Shown here in pieces: positions 25,857-34,691 of a stretch of DNA of 64,000 nucleotides. The stretch is from Streptomyces colonosanans. Lineage in GTDB: Bacteria; Actinomycetota; Actinomycetes; Streptomycetales; Streptomycetaceae. The stretch spans positions 103,022-167,021 of the forward strand of contig NZ_MLYP01000027.1 of the NCBI RefSeq assembly GCF_001866645.1. Direction: 5' to 3'. How positions within the stretch are numbered: position 1 is the first letter of the stretch; each line of letters starts with the position of its first letter. The notes under the pieces were generated by a model. That model saw nothing but the letters and a program-made list of their open reading frames with translations, was not told where the DNA came from and made no database searches. The translations under genes were made by a program, and so were the position numbers.

Positions 25857-26672
25857 TCAGTGCTTGCGGCCGACTCCGCACCACATCGGCAGCGGACCGG
25901 ACGTCGTGGCGTCCTCGGTCTCCGGGTGCCACTCGGGCAGCTGGACGACGCCCGGATCCAGGAGATCGGTGCCGTCGAAGAAGCGAGTGACCCCGGCGTG
26001 CGTTCGGGGCGTGGCGCCCGCATGTGCGGCGGCCCGCTCGTTGTACACACGCATCGACGCGGCGACCTCTTCGGCACTGATGTCGGCCGCCGGGTGGGAG
26101 AGGACGAGGTGACTGCCGGGTGCGAGCGCATCGAGGAGACGCCGGGTGAGGCCGTACGGGTCGTCGGCGTCCGGGATGTACTGCAGGACCGCCACGAGCA
26201 TGAGGCCCACAGGCTGTGACAGGTCCAGTGTCTCCCGGGCGGCGGCCAGGATGCGGTCCACGTCCCGCAGATCCGCCTGCAGGTAGTCCGTCCCCCCTTC
26301 CGGGGCGCTGACCAGCAGGGCCCGGGCGTGGGCCAGGACGATCGGATCGTTGTCGACGTACACCACCCGGGCGCCGGGATCGACGCGTTGTGCCACCTCG
26401 TGGGTGTTGTCCGCCGCCGGAATCCCGGTCCCGATGTCAAGGAACTGCCGGACGCCGACCTTCCCGACCAGCTCCCGAACCGCTCGCCCCAGGAAGGCCC
26501 GGTTGGCCCGGACCGCGGGGACGATCTCCGGGTTGGCCACGGCGGCCAGCTCGGCCGCCTCTCGGTCGGCGGAACAGTTGTCCTTACCGCCCAGCCAGGC
26601 GTTGTAGACCCGCGCGGGATGCGCGACCGAGCTGTTGATCGGCGCCATTTCGCCCGTCGGACGCTCGTACAT
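25857..26672 (-). CDS. DUF574-type S-adenosylmethionine methyltransferase
   Basis: A 271-residue member of PF04672. The diagnostic N-terminus PARVYNAWLGGKDNCSADREAA is followed by QFLDIGTGIPAADNTHEVAQRV (SAM-binding loop), VVYVDNDPIVLAHARALL and DYLQADLRDVDRIL. Members are expanded in actinobacteria, often dozens per Streptomyces genome; their targets are mostly unknown, although crystal structures show a class I methyltransferase fold. The gene stands alone, divergent from the UvrA-like gene. Confidence 0.93.
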   Translation of the reverse strand: MYERPTGEMAPINSSVAHPARVYNAWLGGKDNCSADREAAELAAVANPEIVPAVRANRAFLGRAVRELVGKVGVRQFLDIGTGIPAADNTHEVAQRVDPGARVVYVDNDPIVLAHARALLVSAPEGGTDYLQADLRDVDRILAAARETLDLSQPVGLMLVAVLQYIPDADDPYGLTRRLLDALAPGSHLVLSHPAADISAEEVAASMRVYNERAAAHAGATPRTHAGVTRFFDGTDLLDPGVVQLPEWHPETEDATTSGPLPMWCGVGRKH

Positions 26673-26959
26673 CCCGGCCTGCCCCCATCACCGCAATCGA
26701 CCTGACGCCACACACGGTAGCCCACGTCACTCAACTCATCGACATTCAGGTCGAGTTGCCGACCGCCCTGGCGGCGCTCCGGCCGTAGCCGCCTGCCGCA
26801 GAGGCCCTTCCCGGCAACGGGGGGCGTCGCCCCGCCGGCGTATCGCGCCTACCCTGCTCCAGGCCACCGGCAAGGGCACCAGGCAGCCCGCGCGCCCGAT
26901 CCCGTAGAATTGCGGGGTTTGTCCCGCCCCGGTCGAAGACCCGCACGGAGTTCCCCGTC

Positions 26960-29305
26960 ATGCACAGCCCACACGATCCGTACGTCCGCGTCCGCGGCGC
27001 CCGGGAGCACAACCTCAAGGCCGTCGACGTCGACATCCCACGTGACGTCGTGGCCGTGTTCACCGGGGTGTCCGGCTCCGGGAAGTCGTCACTGGCGTTC
27101 GGCACCCTCTACGCCGAGGCCCAGCGCCGCTACTTCGAGTCGGTCGCACCGTACGCGCGTCGTCTGATCCACCAGGTGGGCGCGCCGAAGGTCGGCGAGA
27201 TCACCGGGCTGCCGCCCGCCGTCTCGCTCCAGCAGCGCCGCTCCTCCCCGACGTCCCGCTCCTCGGTCGGCACGGTCACGAACCTGTCGAACTCCCTGCG
27301 GATGCTCTTCTCCCGCGCCGGCGACTACCCGCCGGGCGCCGCGCGCCTCGACTCGGATGCCTTCTCCCCGAACACGGCGGCCGGCGCGTGCCCGAAGTGC
27401 CACGGGCTGGGCCGGGTGCACCGCACGACGGAGGAGTTGCTGGTGCCCGACCCGTCGCTGTCGATCCGGGAGGGCGCAATCGCCGCGTGGCCGGGTGCCT
27501 GGCAGGGCAAGAACCTGCGGGACATCCTTGGTGCGCTCGGGTACGACGTGGACCGCCCGTGGCGCGAACTGCCCGCCGGACAACGGGAGTGGATCCTTTT
27601 CACGGACGAGCAGCCCGTGGTGACCGTGCATCCGGTGCGGGACGCCGAGCGTATCCAACGGCCGTACCAGGGTACGTACATGAGCGCCCGCCGGTACGTG
27701 ATGAAGACGTTCTCGGACTCCAAGAGCCCGACCCTGCGCGCGAAGGCAGAACGCTTTCTGGCCGGCGCACCGTGCCCGGCGTGCGGCGGCAGCCGGTTGC
27801 GGCCGGAGGCGCTGGCGGTGACGTTCCGCGGCCGGACCGTCGCCGAGTTGGCCGCGCTGCCGCTGGCGGAGCTGGCCGAGCTGCTCGACGGCACGACGGA
27901 GACCGCCCGCGTCCTCACCGGGGACCTCAAGTCCCGTATCGCACCCGTTGTCGAACTGGGCCTCGGCTATCTGAGCCTGGACCGCGCCACCCCGACCCTG
28001 TCGGCGGGCGAACTGCAACGGCTGCGCCTCGCCACCCAGTTGGTCTCCGGGCTGTTCGGTGTGGTGTACGTCCTCGACGAGCCGTCCGCGGGACTGCATC
28101 CCGCGGACACGGAGGCCCTGCTCACGGTGCTTCGCCGGCTGAAGGCGGCCGGGAACTCGGTGTTCGTGGTGGAACACCATCTGGACGTGATGCGCGCCGC
28201 CGACTGGTTGGTGGACGTCGGGCCGCGCGCGGGCGAGCACGGCGGGCGGGTGCTGCACAGCGGGCCGGTGGCGGAGCTGGCGGCCGTCGAGGAGTCGGCG
28301 ACGGCCCGCTTCCTCTTCGACCGCTCCCCCACCGCTGCAGGCGAAGTCCGCTACCCCAGCGGCCAGTTGAGGGTCGGTCCAGTCACGCGGCACAACCTGC
28401 GCGGGGTGACGGTGGAGTTCCCGCTGGGGGTGTTCACGGCGGTCACCGGTGTCTCGGGCTCCGGGAAGTCCACGCTCATCGGCGAGATCACCGAGGAACT
28501 GCCGGGAGTGGAACGGCTGGTCGCGGTCGACCAGAAGCCGATCGGCCGCACCCCGCGCTCGAACCTCGCCACCTACACGGGCCTCTTCGATGTCGTACGC
28601 AAGGTGTTCGCGGCCACCGACGAGGCGCGCGAGCGGGGGTACGGCGTCGGCCGGTTCTCCTTCAACGTGGCCGGCGGGCGCTGTGAGACCTGCCAGGGCG
28701 AGGGGTTCGTCAGCGTGGAGCTGCTCTTCCTGCCCAGCACCTACACGCCGTGCCCGGACTGCGGCGGCGCGCGCTACAACGGCGACACACTCGAGGTGAC
28801 GTACCGGGGACGGAACATCGCGCAGGTGCTCGACCTCACGGTCGAGGCGGCGGCGGAGTTCTTCGCGGACACCCCGGCGATCGCCCGCAGCCTCGGCACG
28901 CTGCTCGACGTCGGCCTCGGGTATCTGCGTCTGGGCCAGCCGGCCACGGAGCTGTCCGGCGGTGAGGCGCAGCGCATCAAGCTCGCCAGCGAGCTGCAGC
29001 GCGGGCGCCGCGGGAGCACCCTCTATCTCCTCGACGAGCCGACGACCGGGCTGCATCCGGCCGACGTCGAGGTACTGATGCGTCAGCTGCACGGGCTGGT
29101 CGACGCCGGGCACACGGTGATCGTCGTCGAGCACGACATGTCCGTGGTGGCGAGTGCGGACTGGGTGATCGACCTGGGGCCGGGCGGCGGGGACGCGGGC
29201 GGGCGGATCGTCGCGGCGGGACCGCCGGCGGAGGTGGCGCGGGCGGGCGGGAGCGCGACGGCGCCGTACCTCGCGCGCGAACTCCCTGACGTCCAGGGCC
29301 TATGA
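26960..29305 (+). CDS. short UvrA-like ABC ATPase (UvrA2/drug-resistance type)
   Basis: A 781-residue soluble tandem ATPase, shorter than the roughly 950-residue repair UvrA. ATPase 1 has [20 protein letters not shown] (Walker A), signature [15 protein letters not shown] with Ala in the usual LSGGE position, and [11 protein letters not shown]. ATPase 2 has [27 protein letters not shown] and [11 protein letters not shown]. Three C-x2-C zinc-type pairs are present (CPKCHG, CPACGG, CETCQG/CPDCGG). The shortened N-half suggests loss of the UvrB-interaction and insertion regions, as in UvrA2 and DrrC-type proteins that protect DNA from intercalating drugs. The start is ATG 26960. Confidence 0.92.
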   Translation: MHSPHDPYVRVRGAREHNLKAVDVDIPRDVVAVFTGVSGSGKSSLAFGTLYAEAQRRYFESVAPYARRLIHQVGAPKVGEITGLPPAVSLQQRRSSPTSRSSVGTVTNLSNSLRMLFSRAGDYPPGAARLDSDAFSPNTAAGACPKCHGLGRVHRTTEELLVPDPSLSIREGAIAAWPGAWQGKNLRDILGALGYDVDRPWRELPAGQREWILFTDEQPVVTVHPVRDAERIQRPYQGTYMSARRYVMKTFSDSKSPTLRAKAERFLAGAPCPACGGSRLRPEALAVTFRGRTVAELAALPLAELAELLDGTTETARVLTGDLKSRIAPVVELGLGYLSLDRATPTLSAGELQRLRLATQLVSGLFGVVYVLDEPSAGLHPADTEALLTVLRRLKAAGNSVFVVEHHLDVMRAADWLVDVGPRAGEHGGRVLHSGPVAELAAVEESATARFLFDRSPTAAGEVRYPSGQLRVGPVTRHNLRGVTVEFPLGVFTAVTGVSGSGKSTLIGEITEELPGVERLVAVDQKPIGRTPRSNLATYTGLFDVVRKVFAATDEARERGYGVGRFSFNVAGGRCETCQGEGFVSVELLFLPSTYTPCPDCGGARYNGDTLEVTYRGRNIAQVLDLTVEAAAEFFADTPAIARSLGTLLDVGLGYLRLGQPATELSGGEAQRIKLASELQRGRRGSTLYLLDEPTTGLHPADVEVLMRQLHGLVDAGHTVIVVEHDMSVVASADWVIDLGPGGGDAGGRIVAAGPPAEVARAGGSATAPYLARELPDVQGL

Positions 29306-29375
29306 GCGCGCGAGGGCAACGACTCGGTTTCGGGCACCGGATGCCCGACGCCGCCCCGTCGGCAGGCGCGGCCGG

Positions 29376-31034
29376 TCAGTGGCCGAGCGCCGCCTGCATG
29401 ATCTTCACGATGACCAGGACCATGGCGACCAGCAGGTAGGCGCGCAGGGCGCCCATACCGATCTTGCGGCTGGTGGACATCACCGGCTTGGAGAGCGCGT
29501 GCAGCGGCGGCATCCGCCACGACGCGCGGCCGGTCCGGTCGACCGGTTCCGGGCCCGCCCCGGTGTGGCGCTTGATCATGGAGTAGGCGACGGCCAGCGC
29601 CCCGAAGAGCGCACAGACGGCCAGGATCTCCAGGATCTCTGCGGCGGAGATGCCGGGGAAGAGCACTGCGGCGGTCAGGACCAGCGACATGGTCACCAGT
29701 ACACCGACCACGGCGGCGGTGAAGGCGTTGGTCTTCGGCCCGTTCACCCACGGGCCGAGCACCTGCCGGTCGTTGCACAGCAGGAGGAGGAACACGCTGG
29801 CGGAGGGCAGCAGGACCCCGGCGAGCGTCTGTACGCCCTCGGTCACCAGTCCGAGCGGGGAGCCGGGGATGAGCACGATCGTGGCCGCGCCGGTCACCAG
29901 CCCGGCGTAGACGGCGTAGAAGCCCTTCGCGCTCCCGACCCCGCGATGCAGGGAGTGCTCGAGACCGAGCACGTCGCCGATCGCGTACGCGGTGGACAGG
30001 GAGACGGCGAACGCGCCGAGGATCGAGGCGTCCAGCAAGGCGATCGCAAAGAGCACCCCCGCCACCCGGCCGGCCTCGTGCCCCAACCCGGTCGCGATCC
30101 CGGCCGCGTCGGTGAACCGGCCGAAGCCGTGGGTGCCGGCGAACGCGGCGGCGGTGAAGCCCATCATCGCAGCGGCTCCGATGACCACGATCACGATGCC
30201 GATCCACAGGTCGGCCTTCTCGTACCGCAGATAGCGGGGCGTGATCCGCTTGTCGATCACGTAGGACTGCTGGAAGAACAGCTGCCAGGGGGCGACGGTG
30301 GTGCCGACGAGGGCGATGACGAGCAGCATCACGGTGGCCAACTGCCCTTTCTCGACAGGCAGGTTCGGCACCGCAATGTCCCGGGCCAGCTGCGATGTGG
30401 CGGGGTGGAGCATGAAGTAGACGGGCACCAGCAGCAGCGACGCCCCGCACAGGGTCATCGCGATCCGCTCGAACCGGCGGAAGGACCCGGTGAACGCCGA
30501 GGCGATGACGACCACGGCGGCGAGGACCACGGCGCCTGGCTTCGGCAGCCCCAGATAGCCGGCCGCGAGGGTGATACCGATGAACTCGGTCACCAGGGTG
30601 AGCGCGTTCAGCAGCAACAGGTCGATCACCGAGAAGGCGCCCCAGAACCTCCCGAACCGCTCCAGGATCAGCCGCGCGTGCCCCACACCGGTGACGGCGC
30701 CGAGCCGCAGCGCCATCTCCTGGTTCACATACAGCACCGGGACCAGCAGGAGGATGGTCCACAGCAGGTGCGTGCCGTAGTTCTGGCCGGCCTGGCCGTA
30801 GGTGGCGAACGCGCCGGCGTCGTTGTCGCCCGCCATCACGATCAGCCCCGGGCCGACGATGGCCAGCAGGGTCTTCAGCTTGGCCGACAGCCTCCGGCGC
30901 TCTGTGCGGTCGTCGAGCCGGATGGTTCCGAGCGCACCGTGGATGTCGCCGATGTGTGCGTCGTCCGGCGCCGCCCGGCGGCCGGCCGTGACGTCGCACC
31001 GCGTGGTGCGGGTGGTCGGGGTATGGGTGGTCAT
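29376..31034 (-). CDS. Nramp-related divalent metal (probably magnesium) transporter
   Basis: A 552-residue protein of about eleven transmembrane helices with the Nramp/SLC11 fold. Helix 1 carries GPGLIVMAGDNDAGAFA, where canonical Nramps have D-P-G-N; here the tetrad is Asp72-Ala-Gly-Ala75. Helix 6 carries GTTVAPWQLFFQQ, where the M-P-H-N motif is replaced by A-P-W-Q (residues 248-251). Loss of the metal-binding Asn and Met is what distinguishes Nramp-related magnesium transporters from Mn/Fe Nramps. GGGAGG lies before ATG 31034. The 5' leader of over 500 bases contains an M-box magnesium riboswitch, which agrees with a magnesium substrate. Confidence 0.92.
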   Translation of the reverse strand: MTTHTPTTRTTRCDVTAGRRAAPDDAHIGDIHGALGTIRLDDRTERRRLSAKLKTLLAIVGPGLIVMAGDNDAGAFATYGQAGQNYGTHLLWTILLLVPVLYVNQEMALRLGAVTGVGHARLILERFGRFWGAFSVIDLLLLNALTLVTEFIGITLAAGYLGLPKPGAVVLAAVVVIASAFTGSFRRFERIAMTLCGASLLLVPVYFMLHPATSQLARDIAVPNLPVEKGQLATVMLLVIALVGTTVAPWQLFFQQSYVIDKRITPRYLRYEKADLWIGIVIVVIGAAAMMGFTAAAFAGTHGFGRFTDAAGIATGLGHEAGRVAGVLFAIALLDASILGAFAVSLSTAYAIGDVLGLEHSLHRGVGSAKGFYAVYAGLVTGAATIVLIPGSPLGLVTEGVQTLAGVLLPSASVFLLLLCNDRQVLGPWVNGPKTNAFTAAVVGVLVTMSLVLTAAVLFPGISAAEILEILAVCALFGALAVAYSMIKRHTGAGPEPVDRTGRASWRMPPLHALSKPVMSTSRKIGMGALRAYLLVAMVLVIVKIMQAALGH

Positions 31035-31440
31035 CGAATGCCTCCCAGTCCTCCCGGGCACCGGAGGAGTGTCGACCCTCCTGGTTGCCGGGGAGGTGTC
31101 GGAGGGCACGCAACAGCCATCACCTCTACGCGGCGGGACGCTCCCGGGGCAGCGGACGGCTGTACGTCGACTGCCATCGGGCCGCACGCGAGGCGGGGGC
31201 GCGGGGTCCGCGCAGAGGAGGTGGTTACCGCGTGCCGGACGAATGCGCGGGCAGGCGGATGAGGGACCGACTTCGGTCCGGACTACTGGAGTCCATGACT
31301 GTCGCCTCCTTCCGGCCGGGGACGCCGAGGGGCGCCCTCATCGACACGGCAAGGAGCGGACCGGCCCGCGCGACCGCGGCCGGCTCACCCCGACTCGTCA
31401 GAGCTTTGGCACTCCACGGCGTGATCCCGCGCGGTCTGCG

Positions 31441-31558
31441 GGAAGCCACTTGGCCTCACCCCTTAGGCCGGGGAGAGGTGTCCTGACCCTGGGCGTCTCT
31501 CGACGTCGTGGGGTCAGTGGCCTGTGTCCGCGAAGACGCCTCACCGAACGAGGTGCCT
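31441..31558 (-). promoter_or_regulatory. M-box (ykoK) magnesium riboswitch
   Basis: Read on the minus strand this matches the actinobacterial M-box consensus as I know it: CACCTCGTTCGGTGAGGCG, then GCGGACACAGGCCACTGACCC, then ACGTCGAGAGACGCC, a GGGTCAGGACA return strand, and CCTAAGGGGTGAGGC closing the domain. M-box RNAs fold around several magnesium ions and shut off downstream genes when magnesium is plentiful. About 405 bases separate it from the transporter ATG; that leader contains GC-rich inverted repeats that could act as the expression platform, and no supportable ORF. Confidence 0.9.
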
Positions 31559-31576
31559 GATTCAAGAACTCGTCCA

Positions 31577-31582
31577 AGTATA
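31577..31582 (-). promoter_or_regulatory. -10 element upstream of the M-box
   Basis: On the minus strand TATACT sits about 20 bases before the conserved 5' end of the M-box, placing a start site near 31570. No good -35 hexamer is visible at the usual spacing. Confidence 0.4.
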
Positions 31583-31837
31583 GTGCCGCCCGCCGCACCC
31601 GGCGCCTTCGGTCACGCCCTTTCGGCACCGACGTACGCGGTGGTGGCTGGTCGCCCCAGGGGGCCGAACCACGGGGTGATCTCGGGCGCGATCATCGGCA
31701 GGGACCAAGGATGGTGCCGGCCGGGTCACGGCGCCGGAGACCATGATCAAGGCGATGAGCACAACCGGTGTCGGCAGCGGGCGGCTCGGGCACGTGTCGT
31801 CGGCTTCGGGCAGTCGCCCGATGGCCGCACGGTGCGA

Positions 31838-32614
31838 TCAGGAGACGGCTTCGGTTCCGGACCGGGCCGGGCCGCCCTGTCTGGGCACGGGCGGCCCTGG
31901 CGAGGCTGTGTGGGGATTGCCGGCTCCCTCCCGGTGGACGCCGGGCCGGCTCTCCGCCCAGGCGACCAGCCCCGGGTCGTCCAGCGTGTCCACCCATAAA
32001 TCGGCGAGGGCGAGGGCTTCCTTGCTGGGGTTCCGCCCTACTCCGATCACCCGCAGGCCCGCGTCGACCGCGGCCTTCAACCCGTTGGCGGAGTCCTCCA
32101 CGGCCAGTGTGTCTGCGCGGTCCACGCCCAGCCGCCTCGCCGCCTCGACGTAGGCATCGGGACGCGGTTTGGGAAGGACGTCCTCCCCCGGCACGACGAT
32201 GTGCCGGAAGTGCCGTCTCAGACCCACGGACTCGATGCAGAACTCCACCACGTCTGCTGGGCAGTTGCTGGCCACGGCCAGCGGCGCGAACCGGCTCAGG
32301 CTCTTCACCAGGGCCTGAGCTCCCGGAACGGGTACGGGGCGTTGGGCGACGAGTGCGCGGAAGTTCGCGAGGAGTTGCCGGGTCATCTCCTCACCGGCGT
32401 CCGGTCTGCCGGCGAGGCGTGCCATGAGGGCACCGCATTCCGCGTAGTGCAGGCCCTTGCTTGTCTCCGTGAACTCCGGGTCCGGTGCGACTCCGTGCTC
32501 TCGCAGAACGATGTCGCGCGCCTGCTGCCAATGCCGTTCGGAGTCCACCAATGTGCCGTCGCAGTCGAAGACAACGGCTTGTGGTGTCCAGTCGAAAATG
32601 CGATGGGTTGTCAT
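31838..32614 (-). CDS. HAD-superfamily phosphatase (subfamily IA)
   Basis: A 258-residue haloacid-dehalogenase-type hydrolase. Motif I FDCDGTLVDSE carries the nucleophile Asp and the acid/base Asp. Motif II lies in LAVASNCPAD, motif III is the Lys in LPKPRPDAYVEAARRLG, and motif IV is VEDSANGLKAA. The helical cap between motifs I and II is of the beta-phosphoglucomutase/phosphoglycolate phosphatase type. The C-terminus has a low-complexity Gly/Pro tail. It lies downstream of the AfsA-type gene on the same strand, 264 bases away, so it could supply the phosphatase step of butyrolactone synthesis; that is inference. Confidence 0.9.
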   Translation of the reverse strand: MTTHRIFDWTPQAVVFDCDGTLVDSERHWQQARDIVLREHGVAPDPEFTETSKGLHYAECGALMARLAGRPDAGEEMTRQLLANFRALVAQRPVPVPGAQALVKSLSRFAPLAVASNCPADVVEFCIESVGLRRHFRHIVVPGEDVLPKPRPDAYVEAARRLGVDRADTLAVEDSANGLKAAVDAGLRVIGVGRNPSKEALALADLWVDTLDDPGLVAWAESRPGVHREGAGNPHTASPGPPVPRQGGPARSGTEAVS

Positions 32615-32878
32615 GTGCTTGCCGTTCTGGTGCAGGACGGAACTGCCGAAGGGCGGCGCGATCCGCCAGTCAGAGGTACCGGTGCGCCTGCTGAATTGGA
32701 TTCACCGCAGGAAAGCGCGAAATCGTAGGACGGCCATGGCCGGTTCATGCATGGCGGTCATACACCGCAGTCCGCTGCGGTTTCGAGCGCATCCGGAACC
32801 AGAAACATAATGAACGCTACGCTCGACCCGAACGGCCGTGGGCGTTTGCCACCGCAATACGCACGTGTGGGTGACGCC

Positions 32879-33826
32879 TCAGCGATACCGCAGCAGGCCT
32901 GCGGCGGTTTGCGCGCCACCCTGCCGCATACGGAAGAAGCCGGTATGGCCGTACGCGGAGCAGTGGATGACGGCGGGCGGTGTGTGCTCGGTGAACCGCG
33001 AGGCCGTCATGCGACAGGAGACCGGCCGGACCAGGCGCCCTCCGCTGCGCAGGGCGACCGCCTGCCGCGCCGCCTCCAGCAGGGCCATCCCGGGCACATG
33101 GTCCGTGCCATGGTCGAAGAAGAAGGGATGGCGGGGATCGGCGGGATCCACCAGGAGGCGGTCGCCGTCCAGGCAGACGACGACGTCCGACATCGATTCG
33201 AGCCCCAGCGCGGCCGGTTGCGGCCGTGGTCCTCGGCCCGCCGCCACGGTGGTGACAGCTCCCGGCCGGAGAGCCTGGTAACGCTCGGCGTCGAGGAAGC
33301 GCGCCCCGCCCGCGGCGTGTGCGAACGTGCGGCCGCCGGCCAGGAAATCCACCTGCATCCGCAGTCCCGTCACCGTGTTCCCGCATCCGCCGGTACGGAT
33401 GCCACCTACGGTCGCGAGACAGGTGATCTCACTGGCGCCGTGGACTGCCCTCGGCTCCCTCGCCACGTCGAGGCGGAAGGAGACATCGCTGATCAGGAAG
33501 CGGGACGTGGGGGGCACGTCGAAGTGACGCAGCGGAATGTAGATGCCGAGCTGACGCAGCGTCTCCACGACCATCCACGGGCTGTGCCGGTCGTCGTGCC
33601 CGCGGGGGAACGTGGGATGCGAGCGCGTCCACGCGGCGGCGGCACAGAAGGCGAGAGGACCGCAGGAGCGGACGTCCGTCAGCAGGACCTCGGCCACCGA
33701 GATCCGGTGCACCCACTCACGTTCGACAGTCCGGGACCAGCTCAGGACCGAAAGGACATCACAGGCAGCAGGAGCAGACCCGGTAAATGATTCCCGTGAG
33801 TCCCACGTTCTCTGCCCAGCGTCCAT
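32879..33826 (-). CDS. AfsA/ScbA-type gamma-butyrolactone synthase
   Basis: A 315-residue A-factor-biosynthesis family protein with two hot-dog repeats. Repeat 1 contains VHRISVAEVLLTDVRSCG and HPTFPRGHDDRHSPWMVVETLRQLGIY; repeat 2 contains HPFFFDHGTDHVPGMALLEAARQ, the most conserved block of the family. AfsA condenses dihydroxyacetone phosphate with a beta-ketoacyl-ACP to give the phosphorylated butenolide precursor of the hormone. ATG 33826 lies 110 bases from the divergent receptor gene, the standard hormone synthase/receptor arrangement. It probably controls antibiotic production or development elsewhere in the genome. Confidence 0.92.
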   Translation of the reverse strand: MDAGQRTWDSRESFTGSAPAACDVLSVLSWSRTVEREWVHRISVAEVLLTDVRSCGPLAFCAAAAWTRSHPTFPRGHDDRHSPWMVVETLRQLGIYIPLRHFDVPPTSRFLISDVSFRLDVAREPRAVHGASEITCLATVGGIRTGGCGNTVTGLRMQVDFLAGGRTFAHAAGGARFLDAERYQALRPGAVTTVAAGRGPRPQPAALGLESMSDVVVCLDGDRLLVDPADPRHPFFFDHGTDHVPGMALLEAARQAVALRSGGRLVRPVSCRMTASRFTEHTPPAVIHCSAYGHTGFFRMRQGGAQTAAGLLRYR

Positions 33827-33936
33827 AGAAAGAGGCTAATAAGACTATTGCCGTTTCCGCATGCGCGGTTTTCGTGCCCACGCGGCCGGGCGGCTACATT
33901 CCTCCTCGCGGCCCACCAACAGACAAGGGAACACAC
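33827..33936. promoter_or_regulatory. divergent promoter region of the butyrolactone synthase/receptor pair
   Basis: A 110-base spacer that must hold both promoters and the receptor's operator. TACATT at 33895-33900 could be the receptor -10. A GCATGC-centred stretch flanked by CCGTTT and CGGTTTT (about 33850-33873) resembles parts of known autoregulatory elements, but its half-sites are direct rather than inverted, so the operator assignment is weak. Confidence 0.4.
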
Positions 33937-34602
33937 GTGCAGGATCGGGCGGAAGAAACCCGCAAAGCTGTACTGCAGGCGGCGGCTCACCTGTTCTTCG
34001 AGCGGGGATACGCGGCGACCAGTATCAGTGACATCAGTGAACGGTCCGGTCGCACCAGCGGAGCGATCTACTTCCACTACGCCAACAAGGAACAGCTTGC
34101 CCTGGCCGTGGTGCATGCGCATTTCGCGGCCTGGCCTTCGGTGATCGCGCGCATGGAAGCCACCCTTGGACCTGCCCTGGAGAAGTTGGTGGGCCTCAGC
34201 TTCGAGGTCGCCCGCGCGTTCCGCGACGATGTCCTGATCCGCGCGGGTGCCCGTCTGTGGGCCGAACGGGGGTCCATCGACGTCGAGATGCCTCCGCCCT
34301 TCGTGGACTGGATCACCACGGTCGAGAGGCTGCTCACCAGGGCACGCACCGAGGGAGACCTCGCCCCCCGGGCGGAGCCCAGCCGTGACGCCCCCACCCT
34401 GGTCGCCGCTTTCTTCGGACTGCACACCCTCTCCGACGTCCTCGACGACCGCCTGCTGATCGAGGACCGCCTGACCAACTTCTGGCTGCTGTTCCTGCCC
34501 GGCATCCAGGCCGATCCCGCACCGCGGGACCTACTGGCCAAGGCACGCGGACACATGGCGGTGGGACGCCCGGCCCCTCTCCCCGATGGCCGTACCCGGT
34601 AG
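33937..34602 (+). CDS. gamma-butyrolactone receptor, TetR family
   Basis: A 221-residue TetR-type repressor of the ArpA/ScbR class, starting at GTG 33937 with AAGGGA seven bases upstream. The DNA-binding domain is RKAVLQAAAHLFFERGYAATSISDISERSGRTSGAIYFHYANKEQLA, nearly the textbook ArpA-type helix-turn-helix. The ligand domain contains RLWAERGSIDVEMPPPFVDW with the tryptophan expected in the hormone pocket. It would repress itself and the adjacent synthase until the butyrolactone accumulates. The normal length argues for a functional receptor. Confidence 0.93.
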   Translation: MQDRAEETRKAVLQAAAHLFFERGYAATSISDISERSGRTSGAIYFHYANKEQLALAVVHAHFAAWPSVIARMEATLGPALEKLVGLSFEVARAFRDDVLIRAGARLWAERGSIDVEMPPPFVDWITTVERLLTRARTEGDLAPRAEPSRDAPTLVAAFFGLHTLSDVLDDRLLIEDRLTNFWLLFLPGIQADPAPRDLLAKARGHMAVGRPAPLPDGRTR

Positions 34603-34691
34603 CCGCCGATCGCTCGCGATCGCCGCATCCGCGGTGTGTGCGCCCGCGCGCCTCAAATCTTCCATACCTGCGCAAGTACTAACGTTTCGGC

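Noticed and set aside
27089..29134. 681-residue minus-strand open frame
   Set aside because: It is antisense to the UvrA-like ATPase, whose Walker and zinc motifs establish the true strand.
29379..31262. 627-residue plus-strand open frame
   Set aside because: It is antisense to the Nramp-like transporter and its leader; hydrophilic low-complexity sequence without family motifs.
31562..31762. 66-residue minus-strand frame upstream of the M-box
   Set aside because: It overlaps the riboswitch promoter and has no coding signature beyond a short hydrophobic start.
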